Shown here piece by piece: positions 51,073 through 61,284 of a stretch of DNA of 64,000 nucleotides. This DNA is from JAJRXR01 sp041402005. GTDB lineage: Bacteria > Planctomycetota > Phycisphaerae > Phycisphaerales > UBA1924. The DNA is taken from assembly GCA_041402005.1 (NCBI GenBank), contig JAWKTB010000007.1:124001-188000 (forward strand), in the 5' to 3' direction. The notes below the pieces were generated by a model, which was not told where the DNA came from, did no database searches, and saw only the letters and a program-made list of their open reading frames with translations. How positions within the stretch are numbered: position 1 is the first letter of the stretch; every line of letters starts with the position of its first letter. Made by a program: the position numbers and the translations under genes.

Positions 51073-51476
51073 GGGCGCCCTGGGCCGCCTCGCATCAACG
51101 CCGGCGGCGGGGTCCGGATGGTACACCCCGCCCGCCGCCCCGTCGCGCGTCGTTCTGGTCGCGGCGGGAGACGCATGGGCTCACACGCGAAGTCAGGGGA
51201 TACAAACATCGACATGACGACCAAAGGGCGGATTCGGGCGCGGCGGGGCGTGGGGTCGTCCCGGTCGCGGAGCCTGCGCCGGGCGCGGGCCGGATCGGGA
51301 CGTCTCGCCATCGCGACGCCGGCGGCGGGGGCCCCTGGCTCGGAACTCGCGTCCGCGGGGCGGTGGGGCGTCGCGGGGGCGCGCTGGGCGCGCCGGAGTG
51401 AGGTACGCCCGCATCACCAGGCGGGTTGCGATCGTCGTGGTCGCCCCTGTTGAACGTCATGCCGGAATGAGAAAGC
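51073..51476. other. Intergenic region, no gene identified
   Basis: This GC-rich gap contains no ORF with protein-like composition; the open frames are Arg-rich shadows. It must hold the promoter of the AsmA-like gene. No tRNA or recognised RNA family was seen. Confidence 0.5.
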
Positions 51477-51504
51477 GGGCGCGGGGGGTTCGGCCCCCGC
51501 GCCC
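51477..51504 (-). terminator. Terminator-like hairpin after the PEP-CTERM gene
   Basis: A perfect 11-bp stem (GGGCGCGGGGG/CCCCCGCGCCC) with a 6-nt loop lies 33 bp beyond the stop. On the minus strand it is followed by CTTTCTCATT, an imperfect T-rich tail. Confidence 0.7.
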
Positions 51505-51537
51505 GGTCATGAACGAGCAGGGAAGGAAGCGTGTCGA

Positions 51538-52191
51538 TCAGCGACGACGACGGCGCGAAGTGGCGAGGGCGCCGGTGCCGAGGAGGAACGCCGTGCCCGG
51601 GGTCGGGACGACGCTCATCTTGACGAAGGAGAAGTCGGCGTACTTGCCCTTGTCACCGGGGTTGCCGCTCTTGAGCTTGAGGCTGGTGATCTCGCCGCCG
51701 AAGATGTCGTCGCCGGAGATGCGCCAGTACCCGCCGCCGGCCTCGGTGGCGATGGAGAGGTTGACGACGACGCCGGAGTTGGACCAGACGGCGGTGGTGG
51801 GCCCGGTGACCATGAGGGTGTCGTCGGAGATGTCGGTGATGACGCGGGCGATCTCGGCGGGGTGGTCGCCGAACTGGTGGTTGTCGTAGAGGAAGGCGAT
51901 CTCGAGGCAGTCGACGGTGACGGCGGTGTCGAACTCGAACTTCATGTACTCGTTGCCGTCGATCTCGCCGGTGACGCTGCCGTCCTTGATGCCCATGCCG
52001 GTGATGCCGTTGACTGTCTTGAGCTTCATGACGCGGGGCGACGTGTGGACGTCGACCTGGACGCCGCCGATGTCGAGCGTCTGGCTGGAGACGCCCTCGG
52101 TCAGGTCCAGGTAGCTGAGCACGTCGGCGCTGGCGGTGGAGCAAGCGAACGCGCCGCCAATGACGGCGCACAGCAGGGTCGCGGTCTTCAT
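51538..52191 (-). CDS. PEP-CTERM-sorted secreted protein
   Basis: A 217-residue exported protein with a signal peptide (LLCAVIGGAFACSTASA). The mature part is a beta-sandwich of jelly-roll type (EYMKFEFDTAVTVDCLEIAFL...GGEITSLKLKSG). The C-terminus has the PEP-CTERM order: a VPTPG motif, a short hydrophobic helix (FLLGTGALA) and a run of arginines. It would be processed by an exosortase, none of which is encoded here. GAGGAG lies seven nt before the ATG. The function is unknown; such proteins often belong to exopolysaccharide matrices. Confidence 0.85.
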   Translation of the reverse strand: MKTATLLCAVIGGAFACSTASADVLSYLDLTEGVSSQTLDIGGVQVDVHTSPRVMKLKTVNGITGMGIKDGSVTGEIDGNEYMKFEFDTAVTVDCLEIAFLYDNHQFGDHPAEIARVITDISDDTLMVTGPTTAVWSNSGVVVNLSIATEAGGGYWRISGDDIFGGEITSLKLKSGNPGDKGKYADFSFVKMSVVPTPGTAFLLGTGALATSRRRRR

Positions 52192-52381
52192 CTCTTCTCT
52201 CCTCGTCTTCTCTTGTGTGGAGCGGGGGGTCTGCCCGCTCACTTCAACGATGCCACGGGGACGAGGCGCCGCAACGCAAGCGGCGCGAAGGCGCGGTCCG
52301 GTTGCGCCGGGTCTGGCGCGAGCGACGGGCGTGACGGGGGTCGTGCGGGTTGTGCGGGGAATCGAGGCTGCCAGCCCGTGA

Positions 52382-52699
52382 TTACCGGGTCCATTCCCGC
52401 GTCGCGATGGCGCCCCGCGCGAGGGCGACCCCGATCCAAAAGAGCGCGAGCAGGAGCGTCACGCCGATCGCCCATCCCCAGCCGAAGGAGAAGAGCGTGA
52501 TCGCGACGACGAACGAGTCCGCGACGGCCACCAGCAGTCGCCCGGAGCGGGGGCCTCGTGCGGCGTGGGATTCGAGGCGGTTCATCCGCCCGCACTCTGG
52601 GCAGCGGACCATGCCATTCTCTGCCGGCAACCCCGCCAGGGGGTACTCGCATGTCTCGCAGGTCGCATCGTCCGCGGCGGGGGCGTCGTTGGCGCTCAT
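52382..52699 (-). CDS. Second small zinc-ribbon protein with two TM helices
   Basis: A 105-residue protein with zinc-ribbon cysteines CETCEYPL and CPECGRMNRL, then two hydrophobic helices (LVAVADSFVVAITLFSFGWGW and IGVTLLLALFWIGVALARGA). The architecture is that of the protein at 18627-18968. Its ATG overlaps the thioesterase stop (ATGA), so it is the last gene of a coupled three-gene unit. The function is unknown. Confidence 0.75.
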   Translation of the reverse strand: MSANDAPAADDATCETCEYPLAGLPAENGMVRCPECGRMNRLESHAARGPRSGRLLVAVADSFVVAITLFSFGWGWAIGVTLLLALFWIGVALARGAIATREWTR

Positions 52700-53160
52700 C
52701 TCGTCGCCAGCCAAGCCGGCAGGGCCCGGGGGCGCCCGTTCGCGTCCACGCACGCCAGCTCGGTCGAGGCGATGGCGCACACGCCGTCGGCGGGCGTCGC
52801 GGGGTCCTCGGGGTCGGGCGGGGCGCCCAGACGCTCGAGCAGGGCCACCTCGTACTCGTGGCGGATCTTGATCTTGGAGCCCCCGACGACGCGGGTGCGC
52901 ACCTCGACGAGGTCGTCATACCGGACGGGGCGGCGGTACTTGACGTCGAGCTTCGTGATGACCAGGAAGACGCCGGCCTTCTCGAGCTGGGCGTAGGTGA
53001 CGCCCGTGTCTCGGAGCAGCTCAGTCCGGGCCTCCTCGAGCCACGGGACGTAGGAGGAGTGGTGGGCAACGCCGAAGGGGTCGCACTCGGCGTAGCGGAC
53101 ACGCAGGCGAACGCTGCCGTGGGTCGGGACGCTGGAGGTCGGTTCCGGCGCACCCGTCAT
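52696..53160 (-). CDS. Acyl-CoA thioesterase, YbgC/hotdog type
   Basis: A 154-residue hotdog-fold thioesterase. VRYAECDPFGVAHHSSYVPWLEEARTE carries the catalytic Asp of the 4-hydroxybenzoyl-CoA/YbgC group (Y-x-E-C-D-P-F-G in place of YYEDTD), and YRRPVRYDDLVEVRTRV is the second conserved block. Both its ends overlap neighbouring genes (ATGA at start and stop), so it is translated in a tightly coupled operon with the DUF1569 and zinc-ribbon genes. The acyl substrate is unknown; in other bacteria YbgC associates with envelope functions. Confidence 0.87.
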   Translation of the reverse strand: MTGAPEPTSSVPTHGSVRLRVRYAECDPFGVAHHSSYVPWLEEARTELLRDTGVTYAQLEKAGVFLVITKLDVKYRRPVRYDDLVEVRTRVVGGSKIKIRHEYEVALLERLGAPPDPEDPATPADGVCAIASTELACVDANGRPRALPAWLATR

Positions 53161-53645
53161 GGGCCGGCGTCCGGGTTGAGGAAGGAGAGGTGCAGCTCGC
53201 AATGGCGGAGGTGGATCTTGACCGCCTGCTCGTGCCCGAGCCTGCCGAACATGGGGTTGCGATGCCCCAGATCCTTCGTGCGCAGGACCTGGTTCTTCTC
53301 GCGCAGGAACGCAATCGACTCCTCGAAGGGGTTGTCGGGCTCGGACTGGGTCTTGCCCTCGGGCCCGGGCAGGCCGGCGGGGAAGCCCTTGTTCAGGAAC
53401 CGCCCCTTGAACACGCGCCCGAACGCCTTGACCGGGAGCGGGACGCGCTTGGGCAGGTCGCCCGTCTCGTAGCGGACGATCCAGCGGGCCAGGTGGTGCA
53501 TCGCCTGCGAGGGCGTGTAGTTGCCGGTGTGCGTGAGCGTGCCGGCGTTGTGGGAGGCCTCGATGCGGTCGAGCTCCCTGTCGAGGTCGTCGAGGGTGTC
53601 GAAGCGGAGTGGGCGGCGCTCGGCCTTTCGCGTGTCGATCGCCAT
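53157..53645 (-). CDS. DUF1569 DinB-like protein
   Basis: A 162-residue protein of the DUF1569 group. RFDTLDDLDRELDRIEASHNAGTLTHTGNYTPSQAMHHLARWI opens the four-helix bundle, MHHL and the C-terminal LGHEQAVKIHLRHCELHLSFL supply the likely metal-binding His residues. It is the first gene of a coupled unit with a thioesterase and a zinc-ribbon protein. TACACT lies eight nt before the ATG and no ribosome binding site is visible. The biochemical role is unknown. Confidence 0.82.
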   Translation of the reverse strand: MAIDTRKAERRPLRFDTLDDLDRELDRIEASHNAGTLTHTGNYTPSQAMHHLARWIVRYETGDLPKRVPLPVKAFGRVFKGRFLNKGFPAGLPGPEGKTQSEPDNPFEESIAFLREKNQVLRTKDLGHRNPMFGRLGHEQAVKIHLRHCELHLSFLNPDAGP

Positions 53646-53692
53646 GGCGGGCGAGTGTAGGTCGGCGTCTTGGGCGCCCCCATCCGCAAGAG

Positions 53693-54235
53693 TCAGGCCG
53701 TCGGCATCGGAGCCGCTGGCTTGGTGGCGCGGACGGCGTTGGCGCCGTCGATCGCCTTGGTCACGAACATCCAGAACGGCACGAGGTTCACGAGCCCGAT
53801 CAAGATCCCGAGGTACGGGATGATCGAGCAGACGGCGAGGATGCACATCACCATCGCGAGCCCCTCGGGGACGGGGGGCGTGGAGACGCTCTTCTCCTTG
53901 GTGTACTTGTTGAAGTCCACGGCCCAGCCCCACCAGGCCACGAAGATCCAGTAGAGCTGGAACAGCGGAATGAACAGGAAGCCGCAGGCCTTGCCCGGGG
54001 TCGTGCGTACGTTCCCGTCCTGGATCGTCTCCCAGAGCTTGTAGACGAGGATCGCGATGAACGCGATCGCCAGGAAGAGGAGCAGGAAGGCGAAGCACGA
54101 GAGCCCCAGGGCCCCCATTGCTAGGTTCTGGTTGCCCGAGAGTGACATCGCGATGCTCACGATCGCCAGGATCCATTGCAGCGCAAGCGAGCCGAAGATG
54201 GCCAGGATGAACATGTTCTTGTTGATCTGCGGCAT
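53693..54235 (-). CDS. Four-TM membrane protein of unknown function
   Basis: A 180-residue integral membrane protein with helices at about residues 8-30, 40-65, 84-105 and 128-155. The loop YKLWETIQDGNVRTTPGKACGFLFIPLFQLYWIFVAWWGW is striking and resembles conserved segments of uncharacterised bacterial membrane proteins. GAGGAG precedes the ATG at 54235. It is followed by the DUF1569 operon in the same direction, but that operon has its own start signal. No function can be assigned. Confidence 0.72.
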   Translation of the reverse strand: MPQINKNMFILAIFGSLALQWILAIVSIAMSLSGNQNLAMGALGLSCFAFLLLFLAIAFIAILVYKLWETIQDGNVRTTPGKACGFLFIPLFQLYWIFVAWWGWAVDFNKYTKEKSVSTPPVPEGLAMVMCILAVCSIIPYLGILIGLVNLVPFWMFVTKAIDGANAVRATKPAAPMPTA

Positions 54236-54269
54236 GCGTGCTCCTCGTGATCTCGGAGATCGGCGCCCG

Positions 54270-54644
54270 CTATGACGCGAGGGCGGTGTGTGTGTTTCTT
54301 CGTCGCCAGGCCAGGGCCGCGACGACCAGCAGCCCGATCGCGCCCGCGTGCACGAGCGATTCCAGGACGCCGATCGCGATGAGGATCGGGCGGATGTCGT
54401 CGAAGAACCGCTCGCCCCGGTAGACGCCCGCGACGAGGGTCTCGCGGGCGAGCATGCACACGACGCCGACGACGAGCATCGCCCCCAGGGCGAGGATCAC
54501 GCACAGCGCCGGCCCGACGCGCCGCCGAGCCAGCACGAGCGCGAGGACGATGCCGACGACCTCGACGAGCAGCGTCGGCGCCATGTAGGGCAGGCGGGCC
54601 GCGATCTGGGCCCACGCCGAACTCGGGTCTGCGTTGAAGTACAC
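54270..54644 (-). CDS. Small multi-TM protein of unknown function
   Basis: A 124-residue hydrophobic protein with three probable helices (APTLLVEVVGIVLALVLA, PALCVILALGAMLVVGVVCML and ESLVHAGAIGLLVVAALAW) and a polar loop (YRGERFFDDIRPI). It starts at GTG with a G-rich stretch upstream. It lies directly upstream of the four-TM protein gene (34 bp gap), so the two may be co-transcribed. No family is recognised. Confidence 0.6.
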   Translation of the reverse strand: MYFNADPSSAWAQIAARLPYMAPTLLVEVVGIVLALVLARRRVGPALCVILALGAMLVVGVVCMLARETLVAGVYRGERFFDDIRPILIAIGVLESLVHAGAIGLLVVAALAWRRRNTHTALAS

Positions 54645-54737
54645 CCCCGTTCCCCTTTTCCCCTGGCCGGGGCGCCCAGCCTACCGCCCCGCGGCTTCGT
54701 CCGCGAAAGGGCTTGACCCGGGGCGGGACAGATGATA

Positions 54738-54757
54738 GGTATTTGATTGGGTATTTG
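54738..54757 (+). promoter_or_regulatory. Direct repeat upstream of the Y-family polymerase gene
   Basis: GGTATTTG occurs at 54738-54745 and again at 54750-54757, a 12-bp period in an otherwise GC-rich leader. A TTGACC-like -35 box lies at 54713-54718. A regulator binding site is possible; it does not resemble a LexA box. Confidence 0.35.
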
Positions 54758-54769
54758 GGAGAGCCTGCG

Positions 54770-56089
54770 ATGGGCCTGCGGGTGCTGTTCTTCGACCTGA
54801 ACTCGTACTTCGCCTCGGTGGAGCAGCAGCTCCGCCCCGAGCTGCGGGGCAAGCCGGTCGGGGTCGTGCCGGTGATGTCGGACACGACATGCTGCATCGC
54901 GGCGAGCGTCGAGGCGAAGGCGGCGGGGGTGAAGACCGGGACGGGCGTGCGCGAGGCCAAGGCGATCTGCCCCGGGATCCGCCTGGTGCTCTCGCGCCCC
55001 GAGGAGTACGTGAAGATGCACCACCGCGTGCGCGAGGCGGTGGAGACGTGCATCCCGATCGCGGCGATGCGGTCGATCGACGAGGGGGTCTGCCGCCTGG
55101 GCATCGGCGAGCGGGATCGGGCGTCGGCTGAGGACCTGGCCCGGCGCATCAAGGGGGTGATCCGTGAGCGCATCGGCGACGTCGTCAGGTGCTCGATCGG
55201 CCTGGCGCCCAACGAGCTGCTGGCCAAGATCGGCACCGACATGCGCAAGCCCGACGGGCTCATGACGATCGAGGAGCACGAGCTGCCCGGCGTGCTCTAC
55301 GAGCTGGAGCTGACCGACCTGCCGGGGATCGCGGGGCGGATGCGCCGGCGTCTCGACCGTGCCGGCGTTCGGAGCGTGCAGGATCTGTGCGCCCTGTCGG
55401 AGGATGAGCTGGGTCGGGCGTGGGGGAGCGTGGTTGGGCGGCGGTGGTGGTACTGGCTGCGCGGGCAGGAGGTGGTGACGCCCCGCATCCGTCGGCACAC
55501 GATCGGGCACCAGCACGTGCTGGCGCCCCAAATGCGCACGGACGAGGGGGCGCGGGCGGTGGCGTTCCGCCTATTGCACAAAGCCGCGGCCCGCGCGCGC
55601 CATGAGGGGTACGCCGCCCGGGCGCTATGGGTCGGCGTGCGTCCGGAGGAGATCCACGGCGGCGACCCCGGGGTCAGCATCGCCTACGCCGCCGGCCCGT
55701 CCTCGCCCGGGCGAGAGGGCTCGGTCGGCGGCGGGCGTTGGTGGTCGCGCGAGAACGCGTGGGAGGAGGTGGTCTCGCTCGGGCCGGGGTGCGTGGACAC
55801 GGGCGCCATGGCCTGTGCGCTCGCCGAGGCGTGGTCCCGCCGCCCGCCGACACGTCCCAAGTGGATCGGCGTGACCCTGCTCGGGCTCGTCGAGCGCGAG
55901 ATGACGCTGGCCCTGTTCGAGCGTGAGCGTCACGACGAGGCGTTGTCGGCGGCGATGGACCGGATCAACACCAAGTACGGGCGCAACGCGGTGTACTACG
56001 CGTCGATGCACGATGCTCGAGCCCAGCGCGTCGGCGGAATCGCGTTCCATGTGGTGCCGGATCTGGCGCTGCCGGACGCGGTGGCGTGA
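54770..56089 (+). CDS. Y-family translesion DNA polymerase
   Basis: A 439-residue DinB/UmuC-type polymerase. FFDLNSYFASVEQQL holds the first catalytic Asp and the steric-gate region, RSIDEGVCRL the Asp-Glu pair, and CSIGLAPNELLAKIGTDMRKPDG the palm motif. The LTDLPGIAGRMRRRL helix-hairpin-helix segment and a roughly 180-residue C-terminal little-finger region follow. All three metal ligands are present, unlike ImuB. The ATG at 54770 is chosen as it precedes the first strand; the open frame upstream adds no family sequence. Such enzymes copy past DNA damage; no umuD, imuA or dnaE2 gene is adjacent. Confidence 0.88.
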   Translation: MGLRVLFFDLNSYFASVEQQLRPELRGKPVGVVPVMSDTTCCIAASVEAKAAGVKTGTGVREAKAICPGIRLVLSRPEEYVKMHHRVREAVETCIPIAAMRSIDEGVCRLGIGERDRASAEDLARRIKGVIRERIGDVVRCSIGLAPNELLAKIGTDMRKPDGLMTIEEHELPGVLYELELTDLPGIAGRMRRRLDRAGVRSVQDLCALSEDELGRAWGSVVGRRWWYWLRGQEVVTPRIRRHTIGHQHVLAPQMRTDEGARAVAFRLLHKAAARARHEGYAARALWVGVRPEEIHGGDPGVSIAYAAGPSSPGREGSVGGGRWWSRENAWEEVVSLGPGCVDTGAMACALAEAWSRRPPTRPKWIGVTLLGLVEREMTLALFERERHDEALSAAMDRINTKYGRNAVYYASMHDARAQRVGGIAFHVVPDLALPDAVA

Positions 56090-56091
56090 GG

Positions 56092-56718
56092 CTACGGCAT
56101 GTGAACAAGCTTGACCGCGTGTGTCTGATTCGGCACGAGGCCGACCTGTGAGGACGCGTCGAGCGTACGGATCGTGTACAGGCCGGGATCGAGCCCAGGC
56201 GGGGCTTTGCCCCACACGACGGCGACGGCCCGGCAGCGCCCGTCCCGGGGCTCAAGGTCGAACGAGTCGCCGAAGCCGAACGAGATATGGTCTGGCGTGC
56301 CTGGTCCCACCGGGCGGGGGCTTTCGCGGTAACCGAGGCGCACGGAATGCCCATCTGGCCCAGTGATCGAAAGCCACTGGTCGGTGGCAGTGTTCAGGAC
56401 GGTCGATAGCTGGTAAGCAACATCATCGGTGAGAAGCTCGGAGTCACACGCCGACTCAACGACGATGTGGATGTACAGGCCGCCGCCGCCGACAATGGCG
56501 CCGGCGAAGGCGTAGGTGAAATTGGCGCCGCAGACGTCCTCGCCAGCGGCGGTCGCGGGGGTGAGCGTGACGGCGTCGTACATCGCGGACGGAAGTTCGC
56601 CAGAGGGCCACGGGGGAGAGTGGCGACCGATGTACCACCAGTATGGTGAGAAGTAAAAAAACCAGATCAGGGCGGCGAGGATCGCCGCCGAGAAAGCGAT
56701 CCAGATCCCCCGCTTCAT
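56092..56718 (-). CDS. Membrane-anchored protein of unknown function
   Basis: A 208-residue protein with one N-terminal helix (WIAFSAAILAALIWFFYFSPYWWYIG) and a soluble domain outside the membrane containing SGELPSAMYDAVTL, FTYAFAGAIVGGGGLYIHIV and paired Cys. It begins 3 bp after the prkA stop and is probably in its operon. No catalytic motif or family is recognised. Its stop is 3 bp from the convergent polymerase gene. Confidence 0.62.
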   Translation of the reverse strand: MKRGIWIAFSAAILAALIWFFYFSPYWWYIGRHSPPWPSGELPSAMYDAVTLTPATAAGEDVCGANFTYAFAGAIVGGGGLYIHIVVESACDSELLTDDVAYQLSTVLNTATDQWLSITGPDGHSVRLGYRESPRPVGPGTPDHISFGFGDSFDLEPRDGRCRAVAVVWGKAPPGLDPGLYTIRTLDASSQVGLVPNQTHAVKLVHMP

Positions 56719-56721
56719 GCC

Positions 56722-58839
<2,118 letters not shown>

Positions 58840-59040
58840 GCGGGAGGCCCTCCGTGCCTTTGGTCCGGCGTCTCGGGCAATCGCCCGAAGAACCGGTATC
58901 TCAACGCGATATCGGCCAGCCCGGAGGCCGACGTCCCGTTTCCCGTGTTCCTACGGGCGAACGCCCAAACCCGCCCTCTCGGCGGGGTGTGGGCCACCTG
59001 CTCGATACGCACCACGCTCGGGGGATGTTCTGTGCCACCC
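58840..59040. other. Promoter-side part of the prkA/dockerin-protein intergenic gap
   Basis: This holds the divergent promoters of prkA and the downstream secreted-protein gene. No gene, recognised RNA or clear -35/-10 pair is visible. Confidence 0.45.
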
Positions 59041-59278
59041 CCCGGACGCGGCGCAGACTAGCCGCTCTCCACCTTCCAAGGCTGACCCCTGGCGGCGGAA
59101 TTGCCAGCGAAGCGGCAACCTTGCGGGGGTCCGAAAGTACCCAAGGCGGCGACCCGAGCGGTCGCCACGCCGCGCGTTCGAGCCAAGGCTCGCCCCGCAC
59201 CCCGCGCGGCACGGGATGGGCAGGGCCCCGCCGCCCGAGCGCGGCACGCGCCCGCAAGACCCCCCGAGAGGAGACGCC
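59041..59278 (+). other. Structured leader upstream of the fifth dockerin protein, candidate cis-RNA
   Basis: Four hairpins follow one another: TTGCC/GGCAA with an inner GC/GC (59101-59118), CCTT...GGGT-GAAA loop-ACCC...AAGG (59119-59146), GGCGACC/GGTCGCC (59148-59166) and CGAGCC/GGCTCG (59179-59192). The GNRA loop and regular spacing suggest a folded RNA. It matches no riboswitch consensus I know. It ends near the ribosome binding site of the downstream gene. Confidence 0.45.
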
Positions 59279-60337
59279 ATGAGTCGAGCGATCGTTGTCG
59301 CCATTGTCGGCGTGTGCGCCGGAGGGGCCCTGGCCCAGCCGAGCGATTTCCTGCTCATCCCCTGGGGCGTGGGAAACCCGCCGACGGAGGGCTCGGGCTC
59401 GATCGGCATGTACTCGCCACAGGACGGGTCGTACCTGGGCGACATCGTCCCGCCCGACCCCGACCACATCGTCTTCCCGAACACGGCGATCATCGGGCCC
59501 GACCGCCTGATCTACTTGTCGGACTCGGTGAACGACGCCGTCTATCGCTACGACCTGCACGGAAACTTCGTCGACCAGTTCCTGGGGCCCGCCGACGGGC
59601 TCGACAACGTCCGAGGCCTCCACTTCCTGGATGGCGACCTGCTCGTTGCGAACAACCCGATCCTGGGCGGCGGGCTGATCGACCGCGACAACGTCGCCGT
59701 CCTCCGCTTCGGATTCGACGGCACGCCCAAGACGCCCTTCGTCGCGCCCGGCTCCGACGTGTCCGCCTGGGATATCCACCAGGCCCCCTCGGGCACTCTG
59801 CTCATCAACAACGTGGACGACCTGCCCAGGTACACGAGCCGGTACGCGACCGACGGCACGCCTCTGGGCGACATCTATCAGGTCGGCTTCCCCACGCAGA
59901 TCTGTGACGGGCACGTGCCTGGTTCGTATTACGGCCTCCAGTTCAGTGGGCGCGTCACTGTCTTCACCGACAACACCGTGATCCGTGGCTTCAACCTGGC
60001 CGGCTTCGCCAACGCGGGTCAGGGTCTCTACGCCCTGGGTGATGGCTCCCTGCTCGCCGTCAACTTCAACGCGGGCGTCTACGTCCACAGCGCGACCAAC
60101 GGCGTCCGCCTGCGCACAATCCGCACCGGCTTCGGGCTCTACGGCATGGCCCACCTTGCCCACGTCTGCTGGGCGGATCTCACCAACGACGGCGGGCTCG
60201 ACTTCTCCGACGTGCTGGCCTTCCTCGAGGCGTTCGCGTCGGGCGCGAGCGACGCGGATTATGCCGAGCCCCAGGGCGTCTTCGACTTCTCCGACGTGCT
60301 GGGCTTCCTGGGCGCCTTCGGCAAGGGGTGCGGCTGA
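59279..60337 (+). CDS. Secreted beta-propeller-like protein with GC-type dockerin
   Basis: A 352-residue exported protein (signal peptide IVVAIVGVCAGGALAQ). Repeated blade-like segments (DRLIYLSDSVNDAVYRYDLHGNFV, NVRGLHFLDGDLLVANNP, QAPSGTLLINNVDDLPRY) resemble NHL/SMP-30-type propellers. The C-terminus has two DFSDVLAFL/DFSDVLGFL repeats and ends GCG, a Gly-Cys terminus with Gly rather than Pro. The ATG has AGGAG five nt upstream and a multi-hairpin leader before it. It is remote from the other four dockerin genes. The function is unknown. Confidence 0.85.
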   Translation: MSRAIVVAIVGVCAGGALAQPSDFLLIPWGVGNPPTEGSGSIGMYSPQDGSYLGDIVPPDPDHIVFPNTAIIGPDRLIYLSDSVNDAVYRYDLHGNFVDQFLGPADGLDNVRGLHFLDGDLLVANNPILGGGLIDRDNVAVLRFGFDGTPKTPFVAPGSDVSAWDIHQAPSGTLLINNVDDLPRYTSRYATDGTPLGDIYQVGFPTQICDGHVPGSYYGLQFSGRVTVFTDNTVIRGFNLAGFANAGQGLYALGDGSLLAVNFNAGVYVHSATNGVRLRTIRTGFGLYGMAHLAHVCWADLTNDGGLDFSDVLAFLEAFASGASDADYAEPQGVFDFSDVLGFLGAFGKGCG

Positions 60338-60359
60338 GAATGGGCGACCGGGGGTGGTG

Positions 60360-60365
60360 TACGAT
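60360..60365 (+). promoter_or_regulatory. Putative -10 of trmB (leaderless)
   Basis: TACGAT ends five nt before the trmB ATG, 22 bp after the preceding stop codon. Confidence 0.45.
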
Positions 60366-60370
60366 CGCGC

Positions 60371-61132
60371 ATGTCCTTCGGCCTCGGGCACGGGCGTGCC
60401 CTTGATCCTGCGCTGGGCGTGGTGGGTGTCGGCGCCGACGAGCTGCCCCCCCTGCCCGATTCGGTCCTCGACGACCCGGACGCCGGGCGCGTGGACCCGC
60501 GCGCCTGGTTCGCGAACCCCGGGGCGCCCTTCGAGATCGAGATCGGCTCGGGCAAGGGCACGTTCCTGATCCAGCAGGGCGCCCTCGAGCCCCAGGTGAA
60601 CTACCTCGGCATCGAGTGGGCGGGGGAGTTCTACGCGTACGCCGCCGACCGGGTGCGCCGCAGACGCGAGGCGGACGGCTCGCTCGCCAACGTCCGCCTG
60701 CTGCACACGGACGCGACCGAGTTCCTGCGCTGGCGCTGCCCCGAGGGGATCGCACGCGTCATTCATCTGTACTTCTCCGATCCGTGGCCCAAGAGCAAGC
60801 ACCACAAGAAGCGTGTCGTGCAGGACCGGTTCCTCGCCGACGCGTGGCGCGTGCTCGCGCCGGGCGGGGAGCTGCGCGTCGTGACCGACCACGACGGGCT
60901 CTGGGCATGGTGCCTCGAGCACTTCCATCGGTGGACGCATGGGACACCCCCCGATGAGGGGGTCGCTTCTCGGACGGGCGGGCGCGGGGCATTCGAACTC
61001 ATCGCGTTCGATCGACCCGGGTCAGCGCGCGACCATGAGCTGGTCGGGACCAACTTTGAGCGCAAGTTCCGTGTGGAGGGGCGGTCGTTCCACTCAGGAG
61101 TGTTACGACGCGTGGCCATGCCCGAGACGTGA
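60371..61132 (+). CDS. trmB: tRNA (guanine-N7-)-methyltransferase
   Basis: This enzyme makes m7G46 in tRNA (253 aa; a roughly 45-residue N-terminal extension compared with many homologues). The SAM-binding strand is FEIEIGSGKGTFLI, and LYFSDPWPKSKHHKKRVVQDRFL is the diagnostic catalytic block. FERKFRVEGRSFHSGVLRRV forms the C-terminus. A TACGAT hexamer lies five nt before the ATG with no ribosome binding site. Confidence 0.94.
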   Translation: MSFGLGHGRALDPALGVVGVGADELPPLPDSVLDDPDAGRVDPRAWFANPGAPFEIEIGSGKGTFLIQQGALEPQVNYLGIEWAGEFYAYAADRVRRRREADGSLANVRLLHTDATEFLRWRCPEGIARVIHLYFSDPWPKSKHHKKRVVQDRFLADAWRVLAPGGELRVVTDHDGLWAWCLEHFHRWTHGTPPDEGVASRTGGRGAFELIAFDRPGSARDHELVGTNFERKFRVEGRSFHSGVLRRVAMPET

Positions 61133-61284
61133 GCGGAATTGAATGAGTTATGCGTGGCTCGGCGGCGTGATATGGCCGATGTGTGGTTTTGGCCATCGTC
61201 GGCGGCGCCTGCAATCCCGAGACCGATTCCAAACGCTGCGCCGCCCGAAAGAGTTGATTCAGGGGGCGTTATCGGAGCGGAGTC

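Noticed and set aside
54713..54769. LexA box upstream of the polymerase gene
   Set aside because: The repeat is direct, not palindromic, and does not match known SOS-box patterns.
59041..59192. Cyclic-di-GMP-I riboswitch
   Set aside because: A GAAA tetraloop hairpin is present, but the conserved GEMM core sequences (GCACAGGGCAAACC and the GGGACGCAAAGCC type) are missing.
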